5,673 bases of DNA from Clostridia bacterium (GTDB taxonomy: Bacteria; Bacillota; Clostridia; Monoglobales; Monoglobaceae): assembly GCA_017409915.1 (NCBI GenBank), contig JAFQRU010000041.1:1-5673 (forward strand). Direction: 5' to 3'. Position numbers and translations under genes: made by a program. Positions 1 to 5,282 of this stretch are shown piece by piece. A model generated the notes under the pieces. It was given only the letters and a program-made list of their open reading frames with translations, made no database searches and had not been told where the DNA came from. Positions within the stretch are counted from its first letter, which is position 1, and each line of letters starts with the position of its first letter.

Positions 1-2
1 CA

Positions 3-506
3 ATAAACAGACACAGGCACAAGGTTATTGCCCATTGTGCCAAAGCGGGAATCCTCTGGCAGGGGCTTTTCCACGATTTATCAAAATATTCTCCCACGGA
101 ATTTTTCAGGGGGGTTAAAAACTATAATGACGGGGTTAAGAGCCCTAACGAAAAAGAGCGTGAGGAAAAGGGCTATTCTGTTGCCTGGATGCACCATAAA
201 GGACGCAACAAACATCATTTTGAATACTGGAACGATTATAACCCGAAAATCCGTCAGGTAACGGGGGTTAAAATGCCCATAAATTATGTTAAGGAAATGT
301 TTTGTGACCGTGTTGCCGCAAGCAAGATTTATCAGGGCGAAAACTATACGGACCAGCATCCCTACGAATATTTTATGATGGGGAAACCCAAAAGAACTCT
401 TATTCATCCTGAAACCTCCGACCTTTTGGAAAAGTGGCTTTATACTCTTTCAACCGAAGGAGAAGACGTGGCCTTTAAACTAATCAGAAATACCAAATCA
501 TATTAA
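3..506 (+). CDS. DUF5662 family protein, 3' part (5' end outside window)
   Basis: The frame is open from the first bases of the window to a TAA at 504-506, giving 167 residues with no start, so the gene begins upstream. Visible motifs are an N-terminal RHRH segment (residues 3-6), QGLFHDLSKYSPTEF (20-34), a GYSVAWMHHKGRNKHHFEYW block (57-76) and a later CDRVAAS segment (101-107). This pattern is what I recognise from the DUF5662 family, whose members are often loosely annotated as catalase with little support. The spacing of histidines, the HD dipeptide at 24-25, the HH pairs at 64-65 and 71-72, and the Asp at 102 resemble an HD-type metal-binding phosphohydrolase fold; that is inference, and no substrate is known to me. 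An internal ATG at 189 would give a shorter product, but it would lose the conserved HDLSKY part, so it is not the true start. The gene ends in a strong terminator and is convergent with the LCP gene. Confidence 0.85.
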   Translation: MNRHRHKVIAHCAKAGILWQGLFHDLSKYSPTEFFRGVKNYNDGVKSPNEKEREEKGYSVAWMHHKGRNKHHFEYWNDYNPKIRQVTGVKMPINYVKEMFCDRVAASKIYQGENYTDQHPYEYFMMGKPKRTLIHPETSDLLEKWLYTLSTEGEDVAFKLIRNTKSY

Positions 507-544
507 AATAACCCCTGAGGTTTTCCTCAGGGGTTATTATTATT
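507..544. terminator. Bidirectional Rho-independent terminator between convergent genes
   Basis: A perfect 14-bp inverted repeat (arms 507-520 and 525-538, GC core CCCCTGAGG) closes on a TTTT loop. On the plus strand it is followed by a T-rich run (ATTATTTTTCTTT), so it should end the DUF5662 transcript. On the minus strand the bases after the stem are TTTAATATGATTT, a weaker U-tract, so it probably also stops the LCP transcript, whose stop codon at 540-542 lies two bases from the stem. Confidence 0.92.
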
Positions 545-1544
545 TTTCTTTATCTTTTTCCGAACGGAAGTTGTCTAAAATCTCGTCAAGCTGTTCCATA
601 TTATCCCTTGTATTATAAACAACATAGGATGCACCGTTTATCCATTTCGGAGTGTTCGGAAGAACATACATTGTAACCTTTTCAGGAGACAAATTCTTGA
701 TTGTTCCAAAGCTTTGCATCAGAACCTCAAAACTATAATTTGTCCGGACATTTTCGTTTACAACCTCATAGATTTCGTCAATCTTATTAAGGTTGGAAAC
801 CGTAAGCTTTTGTCTTATAAGCTCTTTGATAAATTTCTGCTGAGTATCAACTCTCGCAAGGTCGGCTTGTCCGTTATTATAGTTTCTGAAACGAACAAGG
901 TCATGAGCCTCTTTTCCGTTAAGATGTTGCATTCCCTTCTTTAAATGGATATGAAGGTTCTGATATGGGTCATCATAATTCATATTTTCAGGGACATCAA
1001 AATCCACTCCGCCCAAGGCGTCAATAATATTTATAAATCCCTCAAAGTCAACCGTTGCAAAATAGTGAATAGGAAGACCTGTTATCTCCTTGACTTTCCT
1101 TATGAGAAGTTCTTCGGGAACTTTGATATTGCCTTTATTTACTTCCTGCTTGCCGATTGCCATATAGGCATTTATTTTGTTATAAACAGGAACTCCGGCT
1201 GAGTTATAGATAATATTTCCTTTTGAATTTCTTGATGCAATGGCTGTGTCACGAGGAATAGACAAAACATTAAGTTTCCCCGTTTCGCCGTTTAAGTTAA
1301 CAAGCATAATGGTATCGCATCGGTCTCCGCCGTCGTCTGTTCCCATAAGCAAAATGTTAACCACTCCGCCCGGCTCGTGGTCGTCAAGAGAAATGGCAAT
1401 TCTCTCGCCGATATCCATAGTCATAACTCTTATTCCCGTAAAAATACCAAGACCCATTGAAACTATAAGAAGGAAAGCCCAGATTTTTAAAATTGGGCTT
1501 AGCCGTTTTTTATTCTTTTTGTTGGTTTCTTTTCTTTCTGTCAT
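540..1544 (-). CDS. LytR-CpsA-Psr (LCP) family cell-envelope protein
   Basis: LCP proteins sit in the membrane with an extracellular catalytic domain. They transfer lipid-linked anionic glycopolymers (teichoic acid, capsule or similar) onto peptidoglycan. With the ATG at 1544 the protein has 334 residues: a short basic cytoplasmic tail (ERKETNKKNKKR), one membrane segment at about 17-38, then the LCP domain. Diagnostic motifs are NILLMGTDD (64-71), RCDT (75-78), SIPRDT (95-100), KINAYM (123-128), DALGGVDFDVP (175-185), RFRNYNN (218-224) and ARVDTQQ (230-236). These include the Asp and Arg residues that bind Mg and the pyrophosphate in the family. A GTG at 1556 is an in-frame alternative, but it lies inside the Shine-Dalgarno AGGTGG, which is 8 bases from the ATG. 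The gene has its own promoter and is monocistronic as far as seen. The C-terminus lacks the extra domain of some LCP proteins. The exact polymer cannot be told from sequence. Confidence 0.93.
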   Translation of the reverse strand: MTERKETNKKNKKRLSPILKIWAFLLIVSMGLGIFTGIRVMTMDIGERIAISLDDHEPGGVVNILLMGTDDGGDRCDTIMLVNLNGETGKLNVLSIPRDTAIASRNSKGNIIYNSAGVPVYNKINAYMAIGKQEVNKGNIKVPEELLIRKVKEITGLPIHYFATVDFEGFINIIDALGGVDFDVPENMNYDDPYQNLHIHLKKGMQHLNGKEAHDLVRFRNYNNGQADLARVDTQQKFIKELIRQKLTVSNLNKIDEIYEVVNENVRTNYSFEVLMQSFGTIKNLSPEKVTMYVLPNTPKWINGASYVVYNTRDNMEQLDEILDNFRSEKDKEK

Positions 1545-1552
1545 TTCTCTTA

Positions 1553-1558
1553 CCACCT
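1553..1558 (-). promoter_or_regulatory. Ribosome binding site that decides the LCP start
   Basis: AGGTGG on the minus strand is followed by 8 bases (TAAGAGAA) and an ATG at 1544. The in-frame GTG at 1556-1554 is part of this motif, so it is unlikely to be used as the start codon. Confidence 0.75.
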
Positions 1559-1576
1559 ATATAGGATACTGAAACC

Positions 1577-1605
1577 ATTATACATCATCTTTTTTCAAAA
1601 ATCAA
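1577..1605 (-). promoter_or_regulatory. SigA-type promoter of the LCP gene
   Basis: On the minus strand, TTGATT (1600-1605) and a perfect TATAAT (1577-1582) are separated by exactly 17 bases. Transcription would start near 1570, giving a leader of about 26 nt before the ATG at 1544. The -35 box lies against the terminator stem of the upstream 3D-protein gene, and the terminator's U-tract forms the start of the promoter spacer. Confidence 0.8.
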
Positions 1606-1635
1606 TAGGGCTACCCTTACAAAAGGGTAGCCCTA
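1586..1635 (-). terminator. Rho-independent terminator of the 3D-domain gene
   Basis: A 13-bp inverted repeat (arms 1606-1618 and 1623-1635, core GGGCTACCC) closes an ACAA loop. On the minus strand the stem is followed by TTGATTTTTGAAAAAAG, so it ends transcripts from the G5-3D gene. The plus-strand flank (AATATTAAATTTTGG) is less U-rich. Confidence 0.9.
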
Positions 1636-1657
1636 ATATTAAATTTTGGTTACAAAA

Positions 1658-2716
1658 CTAGTTTAAAATGTAAACTTTAACATTTCGTCTGCCCCACTGA
1701 ATGGCTTCTGCGGTTGAGTCCATAAACAGGTCAATAATGTTACCTTTAATGGCTCCGCCTGTGTCTGCCGCAATGGCATAGCCATAACCTTCAACATAAA
1801 CCCTTGTTCCAAGAGGAATAAAGGTTGGGTCAACAGCGATAACGCCTCTTTGAGCAAGCATACCCGAAGCCGTTATTGCCTGGTGCGGAAGCTTTCCGCA
1901 ACTTGCAGCGTCATAAGCTGTGGCATTACAGGTAACCGCTCTGCTATATGAGAGTGCACCGCTTCTGGCAGTGGTAACTGTTCCGTTATAAGCAATTGTA
2001 TAATCGTCAATGTTAGCTTTTTTAGTTCCAACTTCGACGATTTCTTCCTTTGCAGGAGTTATAACCTTTTCGGAAAGAACTTCTCTTCCTGTTTCAACGA
2101 CGTCGGCATATGAAATCTTATAGGTTATTTCGCTTTCGCCCTTTTTACCCTTCTGAATAGTCTTTCTTACGCCTCTGCTTAAAGATGCGTTAGGCTTTTC
2201 AGTCTTAGGATAAGGCGTTGCCTCAGTCAAAGTTACTGTTTCACTTGTGTTTTTTATGAGGACGATATTGTCATCCGCCTTTGCGATTCTTCCTCGTCTT
2301 GGCAAAACATCGTCTTCATCTGTTAATTCATAACCAGCATCAACAAGGATATCTTCGGCAACTCTTTTTGTTGTTGAAATCTTATTGGTTTCACCGTTTG
2401 CCGTAACATATACCTCGATAGCGCGGTAAACTTCTATGGTCATATCATCATAAAGATTTTCATCAAGAGCAAAGTTTACTTTGTCTCCCTTATCAAGGGA
2501 AATGCCCTGCTCAGATAAAACATCTTTAACTGTATTCTTAAATGTAAAAACTTTCGTTTCCATGCTTCCGCCGTTTTTAACTGTAACATTTGCGCTGAGT
2601 GCGTCAAGTGTTATTAGTCCCGCAGACGCCATAATTAATACAAAGGCACTGCAAAAAACAGCGATTTTTGCTGATAAGGATAAATTAACCTTCCTATCCT
2701 TTCGGCTAAATATCAT
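1658..2716 (-). CDS. YabE/RpfB-like cell-wall protein: DUF348, G5 and 3D domains
   Basis: A secreted or membrane-anchored wall protein of 352 residues, expected to act on peptidoglycan outside the cell, with an N-terminal membrane segment or uncleaved signal at about 15-35. Domains in order: two DUF348-like repeats (about 45-95 and 97-150, each with the VxVxxNG or VYVTANG type start and a V-K-D/A-E-D-hydrophobic helix), a G5 domain (about 155-232, ending in TPAKEEIVEVGTKK), and a C-terminal 3D domain (about 262-350). The 3D domain shows TAYD, IAVDPTFIPLGTRVYVEGYG, ADTGGAIKGNIIDLFM and three acidic residues at D318, D329 and D333, as in MltA-like and RpfB/YabE lytic transglycosylase-type folds. 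The order matches B. subtilis YabE. The ATG at 2716 has AGAGGTGA a few bases upstream. The gene has its own extended -10 promoter, a structured leader and a strong terminator. Its wall-remodelling role is known for the family; the exact activity here is inferred. Confidence 0.92.
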   Translation of the reverse strand: MIFSRKDRKVNLSLSAKIAVFCSAFVLIMASAGLITLDALSANVTVKNGGSMETKVFTFKNTVKDVLSEQGISLDKGDKVNFALDENLYDDMTIEVYRAIEVYVTANGETNKISTTKRVAEDILVDAGYELTDEDDVLPRRGRIAKADDNIVLIKNTSETVTLTEATPYPKTEKPNASLSRGVRKTIQKGKKGESEITYKISYADVVETGREVLSEKVITPAKEEIVEVGTKKANIDDYTIAYNGTVTTARSGALSYSRAVTCNATAYDAASCGKLPHQAITASGMLAQRGVIAVDPTFIPLGTRVYVEGYGYAIAADTGGAIKGNIIDLFMDSTAEAIQWGRRNVKVYILN

Positions 2717-2740
2717 CCAATCACCTCTCTTTAATTTTTA

Positions 2741-2810
2741 AGGCAGAAGATACTGCCTGGGGTCGGTAGAAAGAGCCAAAAAACATTCGTGGCCTACCAC
2801 TCAAACCGCC
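2741..2810 (-). promoter_or_regulatory. Structured 5' leader of the 3D-domain gene (possible RNA element)
   Basis: Read on the minus strand, the leader can fold into a stepped hairpin. GGTT (2804-2807) pairs GACC (2761-2764), GGTAG (2794-2798) pairs CTACC (2765-2769), and GCCA (2790-2793) pairs TGGC (2775-2778), with 5-nt internal bulges between helices. A second small hairpin has 6-bp arms AGGCAG and CTGCCT (2741-2758). It does not match a riboswitch class I can recall, including the c-di-AMP (ydaO) motif often found upstream of wall-hydrolase genes. Function is unknown; pairing could be chance. Confidence 0.4.
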
Positions 2811-2815
2811 CTCCC

Positions 2816-2844
2816 ATTATACCAGAAAACCCCATTTCGGTCAA
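2816..2844 (-). promoter_or_regulatory. Strong extended -10 promoter of the 3D-domain gene
   Basis: Minus strand: TTGACC (2839-2844), a 17-base spacer, then TATAAT (2816-2821), preceded by TGG so that it forms an extended -10 (TGnTATAAT). Transcription would start near 2809, leaving a leader of about 93 nt before the ATG at 2716. Confidence 0.85.
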
Positions 2845-2920
2845 AGTTGATTAGGCCCAATTATTCTCTTTGAGACCATTTAAAAGGGCATTTTCGGGCG
2901 TGATTTTTGGTCAAAGTCCC

Positions 2921-2960
2921 ATTTTCTCCGTTTTTCTCTCGTTTTCTCCCGTTTTCTTTT
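2921..2960. repeat. Four imperfect tandem 10-bp polypyrimidine repeats
   Basis: The units at 2921, 2931, 2941 and 2951 read attttctccg, tttttctctc, gttttctccc and gttttctttt, with an exact 10-base period and a consensus close to GTTTTCTCCC. On the minus strand this is a purine-rich tract that begins at the stop codon of the membrane-protein gene. There is no clear hairpin terminator here. The remaining bases up to 2845 hold nothing else I can support. Confidence 0.6.
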
Positions 2961-4063
2961 TACGGACAGGCCCTTTTAAGTAGCCCTCCGCTTACTAAAT
3001 ATACTATTACAATATATGGTAAATTATGCCCGCCTATTAAAAAACTATACACCGAAAGGCCTAAAATCGCCCCAAGACCGGCTCTTAAAATCTCCGCTTT
3101 TCCCCCTTTTGCTTTGAAGCTCTTCACTATTCCCCGACGGGAAATTCTTAAAACATACCACAAAAAAAGATAGAAAACCGTTCCGTATATAATTGAAATA
3201 ATTTCTCCCGCTCCACCGCCGAGATTTTCTATGCCATAGCCTCCCGGTCCCCGAAAGCCATATTTCCAGAAAAACCAGCCTGTCTTTACTATGTTCTGCG
3301 GAATCAAACCTTCCCTTATAAGCCTTACCCCAAAGCCGATAACCCATGGGGTTGTGAGGAGGGCGGGAAGGATAAGCCAAAGCTCCCCTAAAACTATCAT
3401 AGCAAGGACACAAACCGCTCCGCCCACCAAAGCCGGGTATCCCCCACTGGACAAAGCATAAAAGAATATGGCAATAAAAAGCGTCCCATAAATATATTTT
3501 TTTATTTTTCCTCTTCCCAGAACCGAAACAGCATATGGGAAAAACGCCAGGGTCAAATATAGATTACCCTTTAAGAAAAGCCACAACAGAGAAATATATA
3601 AAAGGATTTTTCCATAGGTAAAATCGTCTGCATATTTGATGATGAAAAATAAAATTATGCCTGTTTCTACATATAATATATATATGCTATCGGAAAAAGG
3701 CAAAAAGGGAAGGAAACAAGCCGTAAGAATCCCCAAAAATAAAATCAGAATCTTAAAATTTTCTTCCTTTGTTGAAAATAGAAAATATAAAGTCAGCGCC
3801 CCTTGAACGAAAAGCATAGACGGATATGTCCCCATATAAAGATTAAGGCTTAATAAAAGGGCAAAGATGTTTTGGTTTATCCCTTTTGTTTTCAGAGTCG
3901 GAAATTTCCCCGTCCCTCTTTTTGCAATTCCTTTTATAAAGCTTTTCTCCCAAAGATGTCTTGCATAGTCAAAGTCAAAAAACAGTTTTATGAGTGAAAA
4001 GCCTTTTACCTTATAATATACTCTCCCTGAAAAGCTGTTTTTAAAAAGACTTTTAATCCCCAA
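2960..4063 (-). CDS. Polytopic membrane protein, O-antigen ligase/polymerase (Wzy)-like
   Basis: About 367 residues with a basic cytoplasmic N-terminal region of about 60 residues (SLFKNSFSGRVYYK to KFPTLKTKG), then roughly 10-11 hydrophobic segments between about 63 and 362. One long outside loop lies at about 247-285, containing IREGLIPQNIVKTGWFFWKYGFRGPGGYG. A soluble head, many helices and one large late loop are typical of Wzy/WaaL O-antigen ligase-like enzymes, which polymerise or transfer lipid-linked glycans. Sequence similarity is weak to the eye, so this is an inference from architecture. No ATG exists until about residue 80. The TTG at 4063 is chosen because GAGGGG lies 7 bases upstream; the TTG at 4069 is an alternative but only one base from that site. 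The gene overlaps the end of the DUF4330-like gene, so translation is probably coupled. It has no obvious terminator. A generic membrane protein of unknown function is the main alternative. Confidence 0.75.
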   Translation of the reverse strand: MGIKSLFKNSFSGRVYYKVKGFSLIKLFFDFDYARHLWEKSFIKGIAKRGTGKFPTLKTKGINQNIFALLLSLNLYMGTYPSMLFVQGALTLYFLFSTKEENFKILILFLGILTACFLPFLPFSDSIYILYVETGIILFFIIKYADDFTYGKILLYISLLWLFLKGNLYLTLAFFPYAVSVLGRGKIKKYIYGTLFIAIFFYALSSGGYPALVGGAVCVLAMIVLGELWLILPALLTTPWVIGFGVRLIREGLIPQNIVKTGWFFWKYGFRGPGGYGIENLGGGAGEIISIIYGTVFYLFLWYVLRISRRGIVKSFKAKGGKAEILRAGLGAILGLSVYSFLIGGHNLPYIVIVYLVSGGLLKRACP

Positions 4064-4415
4064 AGTCAATCCCCTCGATTTTGCCCTCTAAATAATAGTC
4101 TCCAACTATCATTTTAATGGGAAGGTTAATGGCATAAGCTCTTTCTCCAAGTCGAATCCCATTCTCGCTGTATCTTCCTCCAAAGGATACGGAAAACCCA
4201 TTTCCCATAAGACGGATTTCCCCCAAATTTTTATTGCCATCCATATCAAAACAGATGTCGCCGTCTTTAATTTCCGCCTCTCCTTCATATGAGATTATCA
4301 TTTTGCAATCTTTATTCCTCTGAGGGAGGAAGTTATATCCTGCAAACAGAACCGTCAGGATAACCCCCAGAAAGATTATATAATCAAGAAGATTAAACCG
4401 CTTAAAAAACTTCAA
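4053..4415 (-). CDS. DUF4330-like small membrane-anchored protein
   Basis: 120 residues: a basic N-terminus (MKFFKR), the segment FNLLDYIIFLGVILTVLFAGY forming a single membrane helix at about 8-28, then a beta-rich extracytoplasmic domain ending in IRLGERAYAINLPIKMIVGDYYLEGKIEGID. The N-terminal N-L-L-D entering a helix and the closing G-x-Y-x-hydrophobic-x-G-x-I strand pattern resemble DUF4330 proteins, although this one is short for the family. Function is unknown. The start is TTG at 4415, with AAAGGAGAGG (4421-4430) just upstream; no in-frame ATG is available nearby. The gene is first in a two-gene operon, its stop codon lying inside the start region of the Wzy-like gene. The overlap suggests the two products work together, perhaps as an accessory subunit of the polysaccharide enzyme, which is inference. 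Confidence 0.75.
   Translation of the reverse strand: MKFFKRFNLLDYIIFLGVILTVLFAGYNFLPQRNKDCKMIISYEGEAEIKDGDICFDMDGNKNLGEIRLMGNGFSVSFGGRYSENGIRLGERAYAINLPIKMIVGDYYLEGKIEGIDFGD
4071..4076 (-). promoter_or_regulatory. Ribosome binding site inside the DUF4330-like gene
   Basis: GAGGGG on the minus strand sits 7 bases before the TTG at 4063 and inside the last codons of the upstream gene. It supports TTG 4063 over TTG 4069 as the start of the membrane protein, and fits reinitiation or coupled translation. Confidence 0.6.
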
Positions 4416-4487
4416 AATATCCTCTCCTTTTGTTCTTTATTTTTTCCTTATTTGCCCATTTAATACAATTTCTTTCTCCTTGTAAAA

Positions 4488-4516
4488 ATTCTACAAAATT
4501 TTATGTTTTTTTACAA
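4488..4516 (-). promoter_or_regulatory. Putative promoter of the DUF4330/Wzy-like operon
   Basis: Minus strand: TTGTAA (4511-4516), a 17-base spacer, then TAGAAT (4488-4493). The transcript would start near 4481 with a leader of about 66 nt. The region is very AT-rich, so other matches exist, for example TTTTAC with TATTAA further downstream. It is divergent from the veg promoter. Confidence 0.5.
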
Positions 4517-4523
4517 AAAACCC

Positions 4524-4552
4524 TTTACAAATACCACAATATATGTTATAAT
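4524..4552 (+). promoter_or_regulatory. Extended -10 promoter of veg
   Basis: TTTACA (4524-4529), a 17-base spacer, and TATAAT (4547-4552) preceded by TGT, forming an extended -10. The upstream 40 bases are A/T tracts that could act as an UP element. Transcription would start near 4559. The B. subtilis veg promoter is known to be strong, and this one also looks strong. Confidence 0.85.
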
Positions 4553-4564
4553 AATTTCATTGAT

Positions 4565-4598
4565 ACACAATCTATTGTGTTTTTAGATTTTTTTACAT
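4565..4598 (+). promoter_or_regulatory. Dyad plus T-tract in the veg leader
   Basis: ACACAAT (4565-4571) and ATTGTGT (4574-4580) form a perfect inverted repeat with a 2-base centre, starting about 6 bases after the predicted transcription start. It is followed by TTTTAGATTTTTTTAC. It could be an operator for a dimeric repressor, or a weak hairpin with U-rich tail that acts as an attenuator. Which, if either, is not known. Confidence 0.4.
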
Positions 4599-4613
4599 AT
4601 GAGGTGGAACCTT

Positions 4614-4865
4614 ATGGATAACAAAAAAGAAATTGATAGAATCAAGGCAGATCTTAAAGATAATATAGGAAGCAAAGTCAGATTTGCGTCCAAGAAAGGC
4701 AGAAAAAAACGCGCAGTTCGCAACGGAGTTATTGAGGGGACTTACAGAAATGTTTTTGTAATCAAACTTGACCCTGTTGGAGACAGCGAAGGGGCTGAAA
4801 GAAGAGTTTCTTACACATATGGCGACATTCTTACAAGAAATGTTGAGCTTGCCCTTTGTAAATAA
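4614..4865 (+). CDS. veg: Veg family protein
   Basis: 83 residues, the usual size for Veg (about 80-90 residues in Bacillus and Clostridia). It shows the family pattern IDRIKADLKDNIGSKVRFASKKGRKK near the N-terminus, then GVIEGTYRNVFVIKL (about 44-58), RRVSYTYGDILTRNVEL in the C-terminal part, with many basic residues. It closely follows the B. subtilis Veg layout (GILAETYPSVFVIQLD, then RVSYSYADILTETVEL). Veg is a small, highly expressed Sm-like/SH3-type cytoplasmic protein linked to biofilm gene control in B. subtilis; its biochemical role is not settled. The start at 4614 is chosen because AGGTGG (4602-4607) lies 6 bases upstream; an in-frame ATG at 4599 overlaps that site and is rejected. 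The gene is monocistronic, between its own promoter and a strong terminator. Confidence 0.95.
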   Translation: MDNKKEIDRIKADLKDNIGSKVRFASKKGRKKRAVRNGVIEGTYRNVFVIKLDPVGDSEGAERRVSYTYGDILTRNVELALCK

Positions 4866-4874
4866 TTGAAACAG

Positions 4875-4928
4875 ACGGAGTTATATGTAAAATGCCCTCG
4901 CATTTTGTCATAGCTCCGTTTTTTGTTT
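4875..4928 (+). terminator. Rho-independent terminator of veg
   Basis: Outer arms 4875-4884 (ACGGAGTTAT) and 4910-4919 (ATAGCTCCGT) pair over 10 bp with one G-U. An inner helix AAAATGC/GCATTTT with a CCTC loop stacks above it. The hairpin is followed by TTTTTTGTTT. The tail runs into the -35 box of the SRP RNA promoter. Confidence 0.92.
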
Positions 4929-4955
4929 GACATCTAAGGCTTTATGTGTTATACT
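4927..4955 (+). promoter_or_regulatory. Consensus promoter of the SRP RNA
   Basis: A perfect TTGACA (4927-4932), a 17-base spacer and TATACT (4950-4955) preceded by TGT, an extended -10. The start of transcription is expected at about 4961-4962, where the terminal helix of the RNA begins. This is consistent with high expression. Confidence 0.9.
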
Positions 4956-4960
4956 GTATG

Positions 4961-5232
4961 AGCTATGTTAAATCGGGGTGGCAGCGGTACCTTGTAACCT
5001 TCAATCCGCTAAGTGGGGATGACAACTTGAGCTGAGGGACATGGCTGTGCGGTCTGTTTCCGATAAGTGGTGTTGACGATTCGGTCTTACGCAATTAAAG
5101 CCTGTGAACCATGTCAGGGCAGGAATGCAGCAGCATTAAGCAGTATCTTTGATGTGCCGTAGGGTAGCCGTATCTGAGCTAACTGTCGGATTACGCGGGT
5201 AGTTATGCCTCGAACTCAAGAACATAGCTTTT
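4961..5232 (+). ncRNA. ffs: Large signal recognition particle RNA (Firmicutes type, with Alu domain)
   Basis: The RNA is about 270 nt, the length of the large Gram-positive SRP RNA (scRNA, scr, in B. subtilis). It pairs with Ffh to target nascent membrane and secreted proteins to FtsY and SecYEG. The ends close by a perfect 9-bp helix, AGCTATGTT (4961-4969) with AACATAGCT (5221-5229). The Alu domain at the 5' side carries the conserved TGTAACC (4993-4999) after GGGGTGGC. The S domain holds the Ffh-binding helix 8: TCAGG (5114-5118), a GCA stem with GGAA tetraloop and TGC (5119-5128), then AGCAGCA (5129-5135). It lies between a consensus promoter and dnaX, the same order as scr-dnaX in B. subtilis. 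The exact 3' end lies somewhere in the T-tract at 5229-5239. Confidence 0.95.
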
Positions 5233-5240
5233 ATTTTTTA
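5221..5240 (+). terminator. Likely 3' end and terminator of the SRP RNA
   Basis: The 3' half of the RNA's terminal helix (AACATAGCT) is followed directly by TTTATTTTTT. No separate hairpin is present, so the RNA's own structure plus this T-tract would act as the terminator, probably leaky enough to let transcription continue into dnaX. Confidence 0.5.
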
Positions 5241-5282
5241 AAACTGGAAGTATACCCAATAAACTTTAAGGAGGAGAGTAGT

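Noticed and set aside
81..407. Minus-strand open frame opposite the DUF5662 gene
   Set aside because: The plus frame carries conserved family motifs along its whole length; the antisense frame has none.
714..1572. Several plus-strand open frames opposite the LCP gene (714-944, 945-1202, 1240-1572)
   Set aside because: They are antisense shadows of a clearly conserved LCP coding sequence, lack ribosome sites and show no recognisable motifs.
2717..2810. c-di-AMP (ydaO) riboswitch upstream of the wall-protein gene
   Set aside because: This class often precedes such genes, but the leader is too short (about 93 nt) and lacks the sequence blocks I associate with it.
3045..3413. Second minus-strand frame inside the Wzy-like gene
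   Set aside because: It is a frame-shifted copy of the same region, rich in Arg, Gly and Pro, with no hydrophobic pattern or ribosome site.
4440..4480. Leader micro-ORFs before the DUF4330-like gene (such as a three-codon ATG GGC AAA TAA)
   Set aside because: They are very short, arise easily in AT-rich sequence and have no well-placed ribosome site.
4430..4621. 63-codon plus-strand frame over the veg promoter region
   Set aside because: It crosses the divergent promoters, has a Phe/Tyr/Leu-rich low-complexity product from AT-rich DNA, and has no Shine-Dalgarno site.
5240..5268. A separate dnaX promoter with TATACC at about 5251-5256 as the -10
   Set aside because: No acceptable -35 hexamer lies about 17 bases upstream; read-through from the SRP RNA promoter is simpler.
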